From Motiliproteus sp. MSK22-1 (GTDB lineage Bacteria; Pseudomonadota; Gammaproteobacteria; Pseudomonadales; Balneatricaceae), in the NCBI RefSeq assembly GCF_001968815.1, contig NZ_MIEQ01000053.1, forward strand, positions 1 through 64,000: a stretch of 64,000 nt of DNA, in the 5' to 3' direction. A program made the translations under genes and the position numbers. Below, piece by piece: positions 15,637 to 23,761 of this stretch. Each line of letters opens with the position of its first letter. Positions within the stretch are counted from its first letter, which is position 1. A model generated the notes under the pieces. The model had not been told where the DNA came from and did no database searches. It was given only the letters and a program-made list of their open reading frames with translations.

Positions 15637-18087
15637 CTAGCACTTGATTTTTTCCATAGCAGGGTCATAGAAAGAGCGAAGTGACGGAGTGACCCGGTAG
15701 CGCTCACACTCTACTTCGATTTCGAATGTTGTGCTCTCCAGCCAGTCTTTGGTGACTCCTTCTTGATGTTCTACATATCCCATTGCTACGGTTGCGCCCA
15801 GAGTATGGCAGAACATACCGGCTGTCGTTCGCCCAACTATTTTGCCGTTAGCAACAATGGGTTCCTCGTGATAGCAAAGAGGCTCTGGGTTTTCGAACAA
15901 AAACGCAACAAAGCGTTTTTTCAGAGGCCCTTCTGCTTTCTGAGCCAGCAGTGCTTCCCGGCCAATAAAGCCGCCTTCTTTGTCAAAATCAGAGGCGAAC
16001 CCTAATCCGGCCTCCAGCGCCGTATCCTCGTCGGTGATATCATGTCCCCAGTGACGGTAGCATTTCTCCATCCGCAGTGAATTCATGGTGTGATAACCAT
16101 AGGGCTTAATGCCGTATTCTTCACCGGCTTCCATAATGGCTTCATAAACACTCGGGGCATATTCCGTCGGGATGTAGAGTTCCCAGCCCAGCTCACCTAC
16201 ATAAGTAATGCGCGACGCCCTGACAATGGCGTAATGAAGATCAATCTCCCTGGATGTTGCGAAAGGGAAGGCATCATGAGACAAATCAGCTTTGCTTAGT
16301 TTGCCAAGCGTGTCTCGTGAATGTGGTCCCATTACCGTGATGACTGCATAGGCGGATGTCATGTCTGTGATTGTTACCAATCCATGCTCAGGTTTATTAC
16401 GGCGCAGCCAGTCCAGGTCCCGATTCTGACAGGCGACACCGGAGACAACCAGAAAGCGATCCTTCGCCAGCCGGGTGACCGTCACATCGGCTTCGATACC
16501 ACCGCGATCGTTTAGCCACTGGGTATAGACCATCCTGCCCACGGGGACTGAAACGTTATTGGAACAGACTCGATTCAGGAAGCTCTCGGCATCTGGGCCT
16601 TCCAGCTGATACTTTGAAAATGAACTCTGGTCGATAACGCCGACAGCATTGCGCACCGCATCGTGCTCAGCTTTGTTGTTCTCAAACCAGTTCTGTCGCC
16701 CGAAGGAGTATTCGTATTCAGCTTTTTGACCTTCGTTAGCGAACCAGTTCGCTCGTTCCCAACCATTTTCAACGCCAAATACTGCCCCTTGCGCTTTTAG
16801 TTGCTCGTGCAATACAGAACGCCGCACGCCGCGAGCCGTCTTAAACTGTTTAAAGGGGTAGTGTGTTTCATAGAGCAGTCCCAGTGATTCAGTGGTTCGC
16901 TCGTAGAGGTAATTCTGAGTACCCTGAAATGGCATATTACGGCGAATATCCACATCCCATAAATCTCTGGGGGCATGGCCTTTCTTGATCCATTCAGCCA
17001 GCATTTTACCTGCTCCACCAGCAGACTGAATGCCTACTGAGTTAAAGCCCGCAGCAACAAAATAGTTGCGCAGTTCGGGAGCCTCTCCGAGGTGATAACG
17101 GTCATCAGGGGTAAATGATTCCGGACCATTGAAGAATACCTGCAGACCGGTACGCTCCAGGATGGGAAGGCGATGCATGGCCGCTTCCAGATAGGGCTCA
17201 AGGTGTTCGAAATCATCCGGTAACTGATCAAAACAAAAGTCCTCGGGAATACCGTTCATGCCCCAGGGCTTGGCGCCAGGTTCGAACATTCCGACCAGAA
17301 GTTTTCCTGCATCTTCTTTGTAATAGCAGTATCCATCCATATCCCGCAGGGTGGGCAATCCGTGCTGCAAGTCCGGCATGTTTTCGGTGACAACGTAAAA
17401 GTGTTCCGCACCATGCAGCGGTACGTTGATGCCAGCCTTTTTACCAAACTCCCGTGCCCACATCCCGGCGCAGTTGACGACGTATTCGGCCTCGATATCA
17501 CCCCGTTCGGTGATCACTCCGGCGGCCTTGCCATCCCGGACTTTCATGTCCAGAACTTTGGTATTCTCGAAGATTTGAGCACCGCCCAGCTTGGCACCCT
17601 TAGCCAGTGCCTGGGTGACGTCGACGGGGCTGGTCATACCGTCCATCGGCAGATGAATTGCGCCGATAACATCGTCGATATTGAGCAGCGGCCACATTTC
17701 CTTGGCATGCTCCGGGCTGATCACATCACAGGGAAAGCCTGCAACCTTAGCCATGGAGGCACCGCGTTTTATTTCCGCCAGACGCTCCTTGTTGGTAGCG
17801 ATGGTCAAGGAGCCATTGCGGACAAAGCCGGTTGCCTGACCTGTCTCCGCCTCCAGTTGCTCATAAAGGCTGGCGCTGTAGTTGGCCAGCATCGACATAC
17901 TGTAGGTGGCACGTAGCGTCGGTACCAGGCCCGCCGCGTGCCAGGTGGTGCCACAGGTGAGCGTTTTACGTTCCAGCAAGACTACATCGGTAAAACCGAG
18001 TTTTGTCAGATGATAGGCGATGCTGCAACCGATAACGCCGCCGCCAACAATGACGACCTGGGCAGAGGAGGGTAGTTGTTTGGACAT
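15637..18087 (-). CDS. Dimethylglycine/sarcosine dehydrogenase-type FAD oxidoreductase fused to GcvT
   Basis: With the start at ATG 18087 (AAGGGGAAAG upstream) the protein has 816 residues. An FAD-binding domain opens with VVIVGGGVIGCSIAYHL near residue 11; GTTWHAAGL places the His that carries covalent FAD in DMGDH/SARDH at residue 50. The DAO domain runs to about 380, followed by a linker domain and a GcvT-like folate-binding domain (about 430-816). The family demethylates dimethylglycine or sarcosine, passing the one-carbon unit to tetrahydrofolate and electrons to ETF or oxygen. The substrate cannot be settled here. purU upstream and the ETF-like fragment beyond it fit one-carbon catabolism. 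Confidence 0.85.
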   Translation of the reverse strand: MSKQLPSSAQVVIVGGGVIGCSIAYHLTKLGFTDVVLLERKTLTCGTTWHAAGLVPTLRATYSMSMLANYSASLYEQLEAETGQATGFVRNGSLTIATNKERLAEIKRGASMAKVAGFPCDVISPEHAKEMWPLLNIDDVIGAIHLPMDGMTSPVDVTQALAKGAKLGGAQIFENTKVLDMKVRDGKAAGVITERGDIEAEYVVNCAGMWAREFGKKAGINVPLHGAEHFYVVTENMPDLQHGLPTLRDMDGYCYYKEDAGKLLVGMFEPGAKPWGMNGIPEDFCFDQLPDDFEHLEPYLEAAMHRLPILERTGLQVFFNGPESFTPDDRYHLGEAPELRNYFVAAGFNSVGIQSAGGAGKMLAEWIKKGHAPRDLWDVDIRRNMPFQGTQNYLYERTTESLGLLYETHYPFKQFKTARGVRRSVLHEQLKAQGAVFGVENGWERANWFANEGQKAEYEYSFGRQNWFENNKAEHDAVRNAVGVIDQSSFSKYQLEGPDAESFLNRVCSNNVSVPVGRMVYTQWLNDRGGIEADVTVTRLAKDRFLVVSGVACQNRDLDWLRRNKPEHGLVTITDMTSAYAVITVMGPHSRDTLGKLSKADLSHDAFPFATSREIDLHYAIVRASRITYVGELGWELYIPTEYAPSVYEAIMEAGEEYGIKPYGYHTMNSLRMEKCYRHWGHDITDEDTALEAGLGFASDFDKEGGFIGREALLAQKAEGPLKKRFVAFLFENPEPLCYHEEPIVANGKIVGRTTAGMFCHTLGATVAMGYVEHQEGVTKDWLESTTFEIEVECERYRVTPSLRSFYDPAMEKIKC

Positions 18088-18207
18088 TCTGCTTTCCCCT
18101 TTTCGGGTGTTCTTAAAAATCTGAATGCTGTTCTTAATCATCTAAGCGGTGAGCCGGTGGCAAAACCGTTACAGCGGCCAGCGAATATTGTTTAGAGTAT
18201 GAGTATT

Positions 18208-19059
18208 CTAGAAGACGACAGTTTTGTTGCCGTGTATCAGGACCCTGTCCTCAAGATGGGCACGTATTCCTCGCGCCAATACTGTTTTTTCCACGTCTTT
18301 TCCAAGCCGGACAAGATCCTCCACACTGTCACTGTGACTGACTCTGACGACATCCTGATCAATAATCGGTCCTTCATCCAGCTGCTCAGTGACGTAGTGA
18401 CAGGTTGCGCCAATCAGCTTGACCCCTCGCCGGGAAGCTTGATGATAGGGCTTGGCTCCGATGAAAGAAGGCAAGAAACTGTGATGAATATTGATGACCT
18501 GATGACGGTATTTTTCACAAAGTGCCTGGGGTAAGATCTGCATATAACGCGCTAAAACGATATTGTCCGCACTGTATTCCTCGACCAGACTCTCGACTTT
18601 TGCGAATCCGGGTGCCTTGTTGTCTTTTTCGATCACTACATGATGAAAAGGAATGCCGTACCATTCCACCAGCCCTCGCATATCGTTGTGATTTGAGATC
18701 ACGCAGGGTATTTCACAATGCAGATCTCCACTTTTCCAGCGATCCAGCAAATCAGAAAGGCAGTGAGAGCCCTTACTGGCCATGATGATCATTTTCTTTG
18801 GTTGTGCACTGTCGGTAATCTGCCAGTTCATCTTCAGCTCTTCTGCCAGAGGTGTGAATTTGTCCCGCAGGGAGTCAATGTCGAACGGCAGGGAGTCCGC
18901 TCTGATTTCCAGTCGGGAGAAAAACCAGTTGCTCTCTTCATCCGAATGGTGCGCGGCTTCTGAAATCCAGCCACCACTGCGGGTAATGACCTCACCGACA
19001 CGGGTAACAATGCCTACACAGTCAGGGCAGTCGAGGGTCAGGCGATAGGTATGATTCAT
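18208..19059 (-). CDS. purU: Formyltetrahydrofolate deformylase PurU
   Basis: Starting at ATG 19059 (AGAGGAA upstream; the longer frame to 19089 lacks a site) it has 283 residues. An N-terminal ACT-type domain (TLDCPDCVGIVTRVGEVI, about 5-85) precedes the formyltransferase-fold hydrolase domain, with IHHSFLPSFIGAKPYH and HYVTEQLDEGPIIDQ containing the catalytic His and Asp. PurU hydrolyses 10-formyl-THF to formate and THF. Beside a GcvT-fused demethylase it would regenerate free THF and prevent overload of the one-carbon pool. It is 120 bases upstream of the oxidoreductase on the same strand. Confidence 0.92.
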   Translation of the reverse strand: MNHTYRLTLDCPDCVGIVTRVGEVITRSGGWISEAAHHSDEESNWFFSRLEIRADSLPFDIDSLRDKFTPLAEELKMNWQITDSAQPKKMIIMASKGSHCLSDLLDRWKSGDLHCEIPCVISNHNDMRGLVEWYGIPFHHVVIEKDNKAPGFAKVESLVEEYSADNIVLARYMQILPQALCEKYRHQVINIHHSFLPSFIGAKPYHQASRRGVKLIGATCHYVTEQLDEGPIIDQDVVRVSHSDSVEDLVRLGKDVEKTVLARGIRAHLEDRVLIHGNKTVVF

Positions 19060-19183
19060 CTTGGTTTCCTCTGGATCTCTGTCAACCACAGCCGCAGAGA
19101 TCCTGTTATCAGGGATGTTGTACTGGGATTGTTGTACTGGAATTTTTGTATTAACGTTTTTTATCAGGGGCGAGAGCTGAGTG

Positions 19184-19570
19184 TTAGTTCATCTGGGTCA
19201 GCTCAATGCTTTCGAGCTCAGGCAGTGCCGTGAATAGATCCTGATGTAGGTTGTAATCAGCCACGTTGAAAATAGGCGCTTCATCATCATTTTTAATGGC
19301 AATAATGACAGTGGTTTCAGGCGCCAGAAGATGTGTTATCTGCTGCTCAGTGGTTAGTTTGGCTAGCACCGGTGCCAGGTTTTCAGGAAGCTGATGAGCC
19401 AATGCCGGGATTTCGGCTGCCACAACACGGCTGACCTCTTCAAGGGCGATTTCATCGAATAGATTCATTGCCATTTTTACATTTGTCAGCTCAACGTCAG
19501 AATTATCGGCCTTTACACGCACCTTGAGGTTGGCGTCTACCACCCTCTTTACTGCTACCTGTTCTTTCAT
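19184..19570 (-). CDS. EtfB-EtfA chimeric short protein (electron transfer flavoprotein remnant)
   Basis: 128 residues. Residues 1-48 read as the N-terminus of ETF beta subunit (VAVKRVVDANLKVRVKAD, then VELTNVKMAMN-FDEIALEE). Residues about 88-128 read as the C-terminus of ETF alpha subunit (TVIIAIKNDDEAPIFNVADY, then LFTALPEL). The stretch between (about 49-87) matches neither clearly. The AMP/FAD-binding cores of both subunits are absent, so it cannot work as a normal ETF. The frame is uninterrupted and has a GAGGT site before the ATG, so it may still be translated. It heads the purU/oxidoreductase gene set, whose enzyme family often uses ETF. It is either an in-frame deletion relic of etfBA or a repurposed small protein. 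Confidence 0.65.
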   Translation of the reverse strand: MKEQVAVKRVVDANLKVRVKADNSDVELTNVKMAMNLFDEIALEEVSRVVAAEIPALAHQLPENLAPVLAKLTTEQQITHLLAPETTVIIAIKNDDEAPIFNVADYNLHQDLFTALPELESIELTQMN

Positions 19571-20020
19571 TTCGACCTCAGTGAGATGCTTTTTATAGGT
19601 ATTAGTTTATCGAAATTAGTTCAATTATGAAAAAATAGAAATAAATTTCATTTATGTATATTTATATAAATATTATGCCTGTGTCAATGAATTGTTAGCA
19701 TGGGTCTATCAGTATTCTGCCAGTTATCACTGGTGAGATATGCAGGAAACGGTCTGAAGACACTTTATGGCGCTACCAAATAATAACGGGATCGATGATC
19801 TACTTTTTGTAGGTATTTGTTACCGAAAAGTTACTTATTTAATTGTTTAATAAGATTTTTGTTGAGGGTGAAGGTCTGCTGTTAAGGTCTTCCTTATTTT
19901 AAAATCGAACAAAAAGTAGACAATTTTTGCCAGATTGATTGCTAATCAGAATACCATTATGCAGTGATGTGAAAAAATTATAATAAAATTCACAATAGTG
20001 TATAAGTATCCAGTCTACTA
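19571..20020. other. 450-bp AT-rich intergenic region
   Basis: No gene is visible. A perfect 12-bp inverted repeat, TCTACTTTTTGT at 19799-19810 and ACAAAAAGTAGA at 19909-19920, brackets about 100 bases. It may be a small mobile-element relic or chance in AT-rich sequence. The region lies between the ETF-like ORF (minus) and the aminotransferase relic (plus). Confidence 0.4.
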
Positions 20021-20337
20021 CCCTTTGTTGAACCTAATGAGTTGCTGGAGTACTCCGTGGTTTACACTGAGCGGTCTGTAAACCACATGTCAAAAGCTTT
20101 CCAGCAGGCAATGAAAGATATCTCCATGACGTTGAAAGTCGGTTTATAGTGTTGGCTCAGTGGCGCTCATTCCAGGTAGTGGTACCTTTGGAATGGAAGC
20201 TGTTGCCAGGCAAGTCGCCAGCAATAAGCAGTGTCCTGTTATCCGAAACGGTTGGTTCAGTTACCGCTGGAGCCTGATTCTGGAAACGGGGAGCATCCCT
20301 TCAGCCTGTACTCTGAGGAAGGATCGGCCGGTGGAAG
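20021..20337 (+). pseudogene. Class V aminotransferase (aminoethylphosphonate/alanine-glyoxylate type), frameshifted 5' fragment
   Basis: Frame one from 20021 reads EPNELLEYSVVYTERSVNHM and continues to a TAG at 20147. The next frame takes over at about 20145 with VALIPGSGTFGMEAVARQ and VIRNGWFSYRWSLI, the N-terminal region of class V PLP aminotransferases related to PhnW. Similarity ends about 20337, before the PLP-lysine region. A frameshift near 20142-20147 plus loss of the 3' two-thirds make this a dead fragment. The family assignment rests on recalled motifs; the exact subfamily is uncertain. Confidence 0.65.
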
Positions 20338-20713
20338 CTGTTTTGTTGTTTTTGGGCTGGGGCGTTTTGAGCTGGTTCCTTTAGGAAAGGGCAACTCGTA
20401 GTTACCAAGCTTCAAGTATTACTTTAATAATTGGTCATTCATACGCTGTGAGTATTGGCCTTGTGCTGGTCCTTATGGCAACATTGCTGAGGTATCAATA
20501 GAATATCAGTGTGCTGACGGATATATCGCGCATACCTCGGCATGGAAACACGGATGCGTGCTATTCCGCAGAAGGGAGGCTGTTAATATCTAAAGCAAAC
20601 CTCATAATTTCAACTTGTTATACTGATATTTGCCGATGCTATAGATTGGTGAAGCGCATGTGCGCGATATAAAATTATTATGAATTTAATTCGATGCATA
20701 GGAAGGGAGATAT
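20338..20713. other. 376-bp intergenic region
   Basis: No gene or clear remnant is seen. A short palindrome (GCGCATGTGCGC near 20655-20666) and an AT-rich stretch precede the gene at 20714, whose ribosome site (GGAAGGGAGA) is strong. Confidence 0.4.
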
Positions 20714-21247
20714 ATGCACATACTAATCGGACTAATTACAGCAATAGGCGGCTTAATCTGGGCTTTTCACAGCCTTCAAAGATCCGGCGTTGATCTCAAT
20801 TCTTTCAATCCATTTTTTTGGATTCGTCGCCGACGTTGGGAAAAACAACTAGGTACGAAGGCTGCCCACAATCTGGAAAGGCCAGTTGAAGCAGCTGCGC
20901 TTCTTTTGATTGGTGTGGCCAAAATTGAAGGTGAAATAACTAGAGAGCAAAAAAGAGAAGTTATTTCAATATTTGAGAATGAATTCAACATGGACAAAGA
21001 AAATGCTGCTGAGCTATTTTCTGCTTCATCATATTTATTACAAGACGTCACTGATATTCAGGTTGAGGTCAAAGCTATCCTAGCCCCCTGCAAAGATAGG
21101 TTTCAGAACGAGCAGTCTACCTCCTTTATTTCTATGCTTAAACAAGTAGCAAGCATTGACGGAGCTCCAAATGAGCAACAAAACATGTTAGTGAACACGG
21201 TGAAGCAGGAGCTATTTACTAAACCAATGGATGTTAAAGGTTGGTGA
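20714..21247 (+). CDS. TerB-like domain protein, membrane-anchored
   Basis: 177 residues. One N-terminal membrane segment (residues 1-20) is followed by a basic stretch (WIRRRRWEKQ) and an all-helical domain. The part AALLLIGVAKIEGEITREQK with a later NEFNMDKENAAELF resembles the TerB/tellurite-resistance-like fold, in which an acidic residue in the first helix and the pattern GEIT-EQ are typical. I infer that assignment from pattern only. It is followed directly by a Cache-domain relic whose first codons overlap this gene's end. Role unknown. Confidence 0.6.
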   Translation: MHILIGLITAIGGLIWAFHSLQRSGVDLNSFNPFFWIRRRRWEKQLGTKAAHNLERPVEAAALLLIGVAKIEGEITREQKREVISIFENEFNMDKENAAELFSASSYLLQDVTDIQVEVKAILAPCKDRFQNEQSTSFISMLKQVASIDGAPNEQQNMLVNTVKQELFTKPMDVKGW

Positions 21248-21524
21248 TAACTACTTCTTTATATTTGATGAAAAATTACGAATGGTAATGCATCCAATAA
21301 AACCCTCATTTGAGGGGAAAGACTTCTCCTACGTTTAAGACTCAAACGGAAAGCCCATTTTTGCACATTTTTATCAGCTGTTGCTTCTACAGATTCTGGA
21401 ACTTCGATCTACTGTTGGCCTAGTCTCAGATGTAAGAAACCAACAAAAAATCGCTGTCTTCAAACGATATGACAACTGGGATTGGATTATTGGTACATCT
21501 GTATATGTTGATGACAAGTGCTAA
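21241..21524 (+). pseudogene. Single-Cache sensor domain relic (chemoreceptor or kinase)
   Basis: Three reading frames together restore a small-molecule-binding Cache (sCache_2-like) domain: GDNYFFIFDEKLRMVMHPIK and PSFEGKDFSYV, then an in-frame TAA, then DSNGKPIF, and in another frame KIAVFKRYDNWDWIIGTSVY followed by VDDKC and TAA at 21522-21524. The alternation of frames and stops means it is not translated as a domain. No methyl-accepting or kinase part remains, so the parent protein type is unknown. Confidence 0.65.
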
Positions 21525-21619
21525 ATGACAGACTTGGCTGAGAGCTCTATGATTATTGGAATTTAAATAACCATTGGCGGTTTGTACGAGTGTTGCTTTA
21601 CTCAGGAAAAAGTCTAGCA

Positions 21620-21682
21620 AGAGAGCAATTTATGCTGATAGTTAGTACACTAGACACAACTGCTCTTTGATTCCAGTACCTT
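21620..21682 (+). repeat. Intergenic repeat, partial copy C
   Basis: This ~60-base segment (from AGAGCAATTTATGC to TTCCAGTACC) aligns with the first part of the repeat at 23529-23755 (AGAGCAATTAACGC to CACCGGTATA). It lies just before the small membrane protein at 21706. See copies A and B. Confidence 0.5.
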
Positions 21683-21705
21683 CTATAATTAAAGGAAGCT
21701 TCTCT

Positions 21706-21951
21706 ATGAAATATGAATCAGATGAAACAACCTCTTCAGTTGATGCTGTTCATTTTTTTCTTATTGTTTTGGGGACTGTCTGTCTTACGCCTGGCGTACT
21801 AGCGATATATCAACCGGAGCTATTGCCTCGTCAGCTTGGTACAATGTCAGAGTTGGTTATTGATAATAGTAAGTTGTTAATAATATTGGGTGTTGTATTT
21901 TTTGCTATTAATATTATACGTTCTTCACTGTGCAAAAAATTAAATAAATAG
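21706..21951 (+). CDS. Small two-helix membrane protein, unknown
   Basis: I place the start at ATG 21706, preceded by AAAGGAAG, giving 81 residues. Two membrane helices are evident (about 13-32 and 53-72), with a Lys-rich end (CKKLNK). No family is recognised. It is flanked on both sides by copies of an intergenic repeat (C upstream, A downstream) in a region of decayed genes, so it may be part of a repeat-bounded accessory unit. Confidence 0.55.
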   Translation: MKYESDETTSSVDAVHFFLIVLGTVCLTPGVLAIYQPELLPRQLGTMSELVIDNSKLLIILGVVFFAINIIRSSLCKKLNK

Positions 21952-21984
21952 AAGGTTAATTAGTTTTTTAATAAATCACTCTCT

Positions 21985-22160
21985 GAGATTGATACACTGC
22001 ATCCCGGTATCAAGCTTATCTGCGATAATAGGGGGCTTCGACAAACTTTCGGTGAGTGTCTAAGCCAATGAAAACTATGCTACTGTTACTTATACTGAAC
22101 GCTGACTGGTAATGGATTCAGTATCACCCTGGTTTTCAGTTAAGCTAACCCAAGAAATGA
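21985..22160 (+). repeat. Intergenic repeat, copy A
   Basis: About 170 bases align with 23575-23755: shared runs include GAGTGTCTAAGCCARTGAAA, ACTATGCTAYTGTTACYTAT and CCAGTTAA-like ends. The shared part contains TATACT-type hexamers and so may be a duplicated promoter/leader. In copy B it precedes a lipoprotein gene; in copy A the sequence runs into the IS30 relic at 22165, so the gene once downstream may have been lost. Confidence 0.65.
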
Positions 22161-22164
22161 AGGT

Positions 22165-22623
22165 TAGCGCGAATTCAACTCCCAAGTGCGACACTCTCCT
22201 GTGCAGCTTGAAGCAACTCTCGAAAGACTACTTCTGGCTGCCTAAATCCCAGGCATTTCCTTGGCCTCAAATTTAATTGTTTTTCGGGGGGATTACCCAA
22301 TGGTATTTTGTACTTTTTAACGCTAATCCTGCGCTCTCGAACCTTCTTTTGGGCATGAAAGGATCATAGCCATTACCCGTACCGTTTCGTCCAAGCTCCC
22401 GATAGACGGTTGAGCGATGAACATTAATGGTTTTGGCAATAGTGGCAGGCCGATAACCCTGCCTAAGGAGAACGGATATCTGGTATCGTTTACCTTCGGC
22501 CAACTGCTGATAACTCATGGTGATACACTTTTACTTTGGCGAGAAGAAGCGTACCACTGTCAGAAGTTGGCTACCTCTTACCGTTCAACCATGAGTGTCG
22601 CACTTATTATCTGAATCCCCGCT
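22165..22623 (-). mobile_element. Internally deleted IS30-type element (second copy type)
   Basis: A ~460-bp relic with inverted ends. AAGTGCGACACTC (22184-22196) matches GAGTGTCGCACTT (22593-22605) perfectly as an inverted repeat, and outward of these both ends continue with similar TGAATYC-CGCT sequence. Inside are only the first and last parts of one transposase gene. It is a different IS30 type from the one at 1-157. It could be moved in trans if an intact relative exists. Confidence 0.75.
22175..22518 (-). pseudogene. IS30 family transposase, N- and C-terminal ends joined by a large deletion
   Basis: From ATG 22518 the frame reads MSYQQLAEGKRYQISVLLRQ and RSTVYRELGRNGTGNGYDP, the helix-turn-helix of IS30 transposases, then stops at 22273. 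In the neighbouring frame, LNLRPRKCLGFRQPE and VVFRELLQAAQESVALGS end at the TGA at 22175-22177, the classic IS30 C-terminus. The DDE core is missing and the two ends are out of frame, so it is inactive. Confidence 0.85.
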
Positions 22624-22870
22624 TAGCTATCAAATAAAAGACAATTGTTAGAATTATAGATGAGACAGCGTATGCAGGGAGAGTGGTTTTTAGCATCAAT
22701 AAGCCACTTTCTACTCGCTGTTCTTCATGAAGAAAAGGGGTCGCTTGCAAATTAAACGAATAGTTAAAAATAGCAAAATTTATTGTGAAAGTTATCACAG
22801 CTAAGACTACATAAATTAGAAAAGTTTTCATATAAAGTAGCCTATTTAACTTCTCAAAACCAGATTTCAT
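22607..22870 (-). CDS. Small membrane protein overlapping tae4, candidate immunity protein
   Basis: 87 residues with two membrane helices (about 15-35 and 62-83) and a periplasm-sized loop between (about 36-60). It is not recognisable as Tai4, the usual soluble periplasmic immunity protein for Tae4. Its ATG lies inside the last codons of the restored tae4 frame (17-base overlap), the arrangement expected of a coupled effector-immunity pair. Its last residues (RGFR) and stop fall in the outer end of the IS30 relic, so the C-terminus may have been altered by that insertion. Immunity is an inference from position and topology. Confidence 0.5.
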   Translation of the reverse strand: MKSGFEKLNRLLYMKTFLIYVVLAVITFTINFAIFNYSFNLQATPFLHEEQRVESGLLMLKTTLPAYAVSSIILTIVFYLIAKRGFR

Positions 22871-23350
22871 GGGAATTATTTAAATCACTAACTCTACCAA
22901 AAAATTCAAGAATACTTCTTGTAAACATTGATGAACTAGTTATTTCATCTTTATTCCAGAGATCTATATGATCTCCACTTCTTTGGTCGAAAGATTCATT
23001 TCCTCGTTGCCAATAATTCTTGAAAAAATTATTCCCGTTCGACCATTCAACTTTTCTTGAAACGAACTAGAGTTAATTTTTTCAAGTTTTCCTAACCAAC
23101 TAAAATTAGACGTCTTCAACCAGTTTGCCATTTCTTCTGCAAGCAGAATATGTCTCATTCCCGGATGTGACCAGCATTTTTTAACTTTACTTCCCGAAGT
23201 AGAAATTCCAGACTTTATTAAAGCGTCACTTAAAGAAATCGCACAGTAGTTTCCAAACGGCCTGGTACTTGTAGCTTGTTTGTTTTGACACCTGGCCTTT
23301 ATTAGGGTTTTGTCTGGAAAATTATTCCATAGCTTGTCGAACGTAATCAC
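22854..23350 (-). pseudogene. tae4: Type VI secretion amidase effector Tae4, single-base frameshift
   Basis: The first frame (128 residues) has the Tae4 start ITFDKLWNNFP, the catalytic-Cys region FGNYCAISLSDALIKSG and the family block KKCWSHPGMRHILLAEEMAN, then NGRTGIIF. It then leaves the family and stops. One added base in a six-A run (23023-23028; T run on the coding strand) restores FFKNYWQRGNESFDQRSGDH and HIDLWNKDE, which contains the catalytic His, through to SHEIWF and TGA at 22854. Tae4 cuts the gamma-D-glutamyl-mDAP bond of peptidoglycan in rival cells. No other T6SS gene is in the window. The shift could be real decay, slippage, or a base-calling error. Confidence 0.85.
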
Positions 23351-23528
23351 TTTATTCCCTTAAACTGAGCCAATTGTAGGCTTCTTAGCTTGTCTATATA
23401 AATGCTCGCCTAACAATCTCAAAACGAATTTAATAAGTCAATAGCTATCAATAATATACTCTATGGTATTAAAGTTACGCGAATATGAGCAGCCCTGACC
23501 AACAGTTGTTGAAGAAAAAATCGAGCCA

Positions 23529-23755
23529 TAGAGCAATTAACGCCAATATTAATACATTAGAAACAATTGCTTTATGACACCGGTATACTGCGTCTAGGTA
23601 TCAAGGTTATCTGTGATACAGGCGACTTCAACAAACTCTTTGCGAGTGTCTAAGCCAGTGAAAACTATGCTATTGTTACCTATACTGACCTCTGGCCAGC
23701 ATGCTAATAGAAGGTGCGGTATGGCCTTGGCTTCCAGTTAACTCAAGTATTGAGG
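23529..23755 (+). repeat. Intergenic repeat, copy B (longest)
   Basis: The 5' part aligns with 21620-21682 (copy C) and the rest with 21985-22160 (copy A). It ends 7 bases before the lipoprotein ATG and contains TATACT at about 23680 with a weak -35 some 18 bases before it, so it is likely to be the lipoprotein promoter and leader. Differences of roughly one in six bases between copies indicate old duplication. Confidence 0.65.
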
Positions 23756-23761
23756 AGATCT

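Noticed and set aside
22417-22614. A 65-residue plus-strand ORF
   Set aside because: It is antisense to the IS30 transposase relic and shows no protein-like features of its own.
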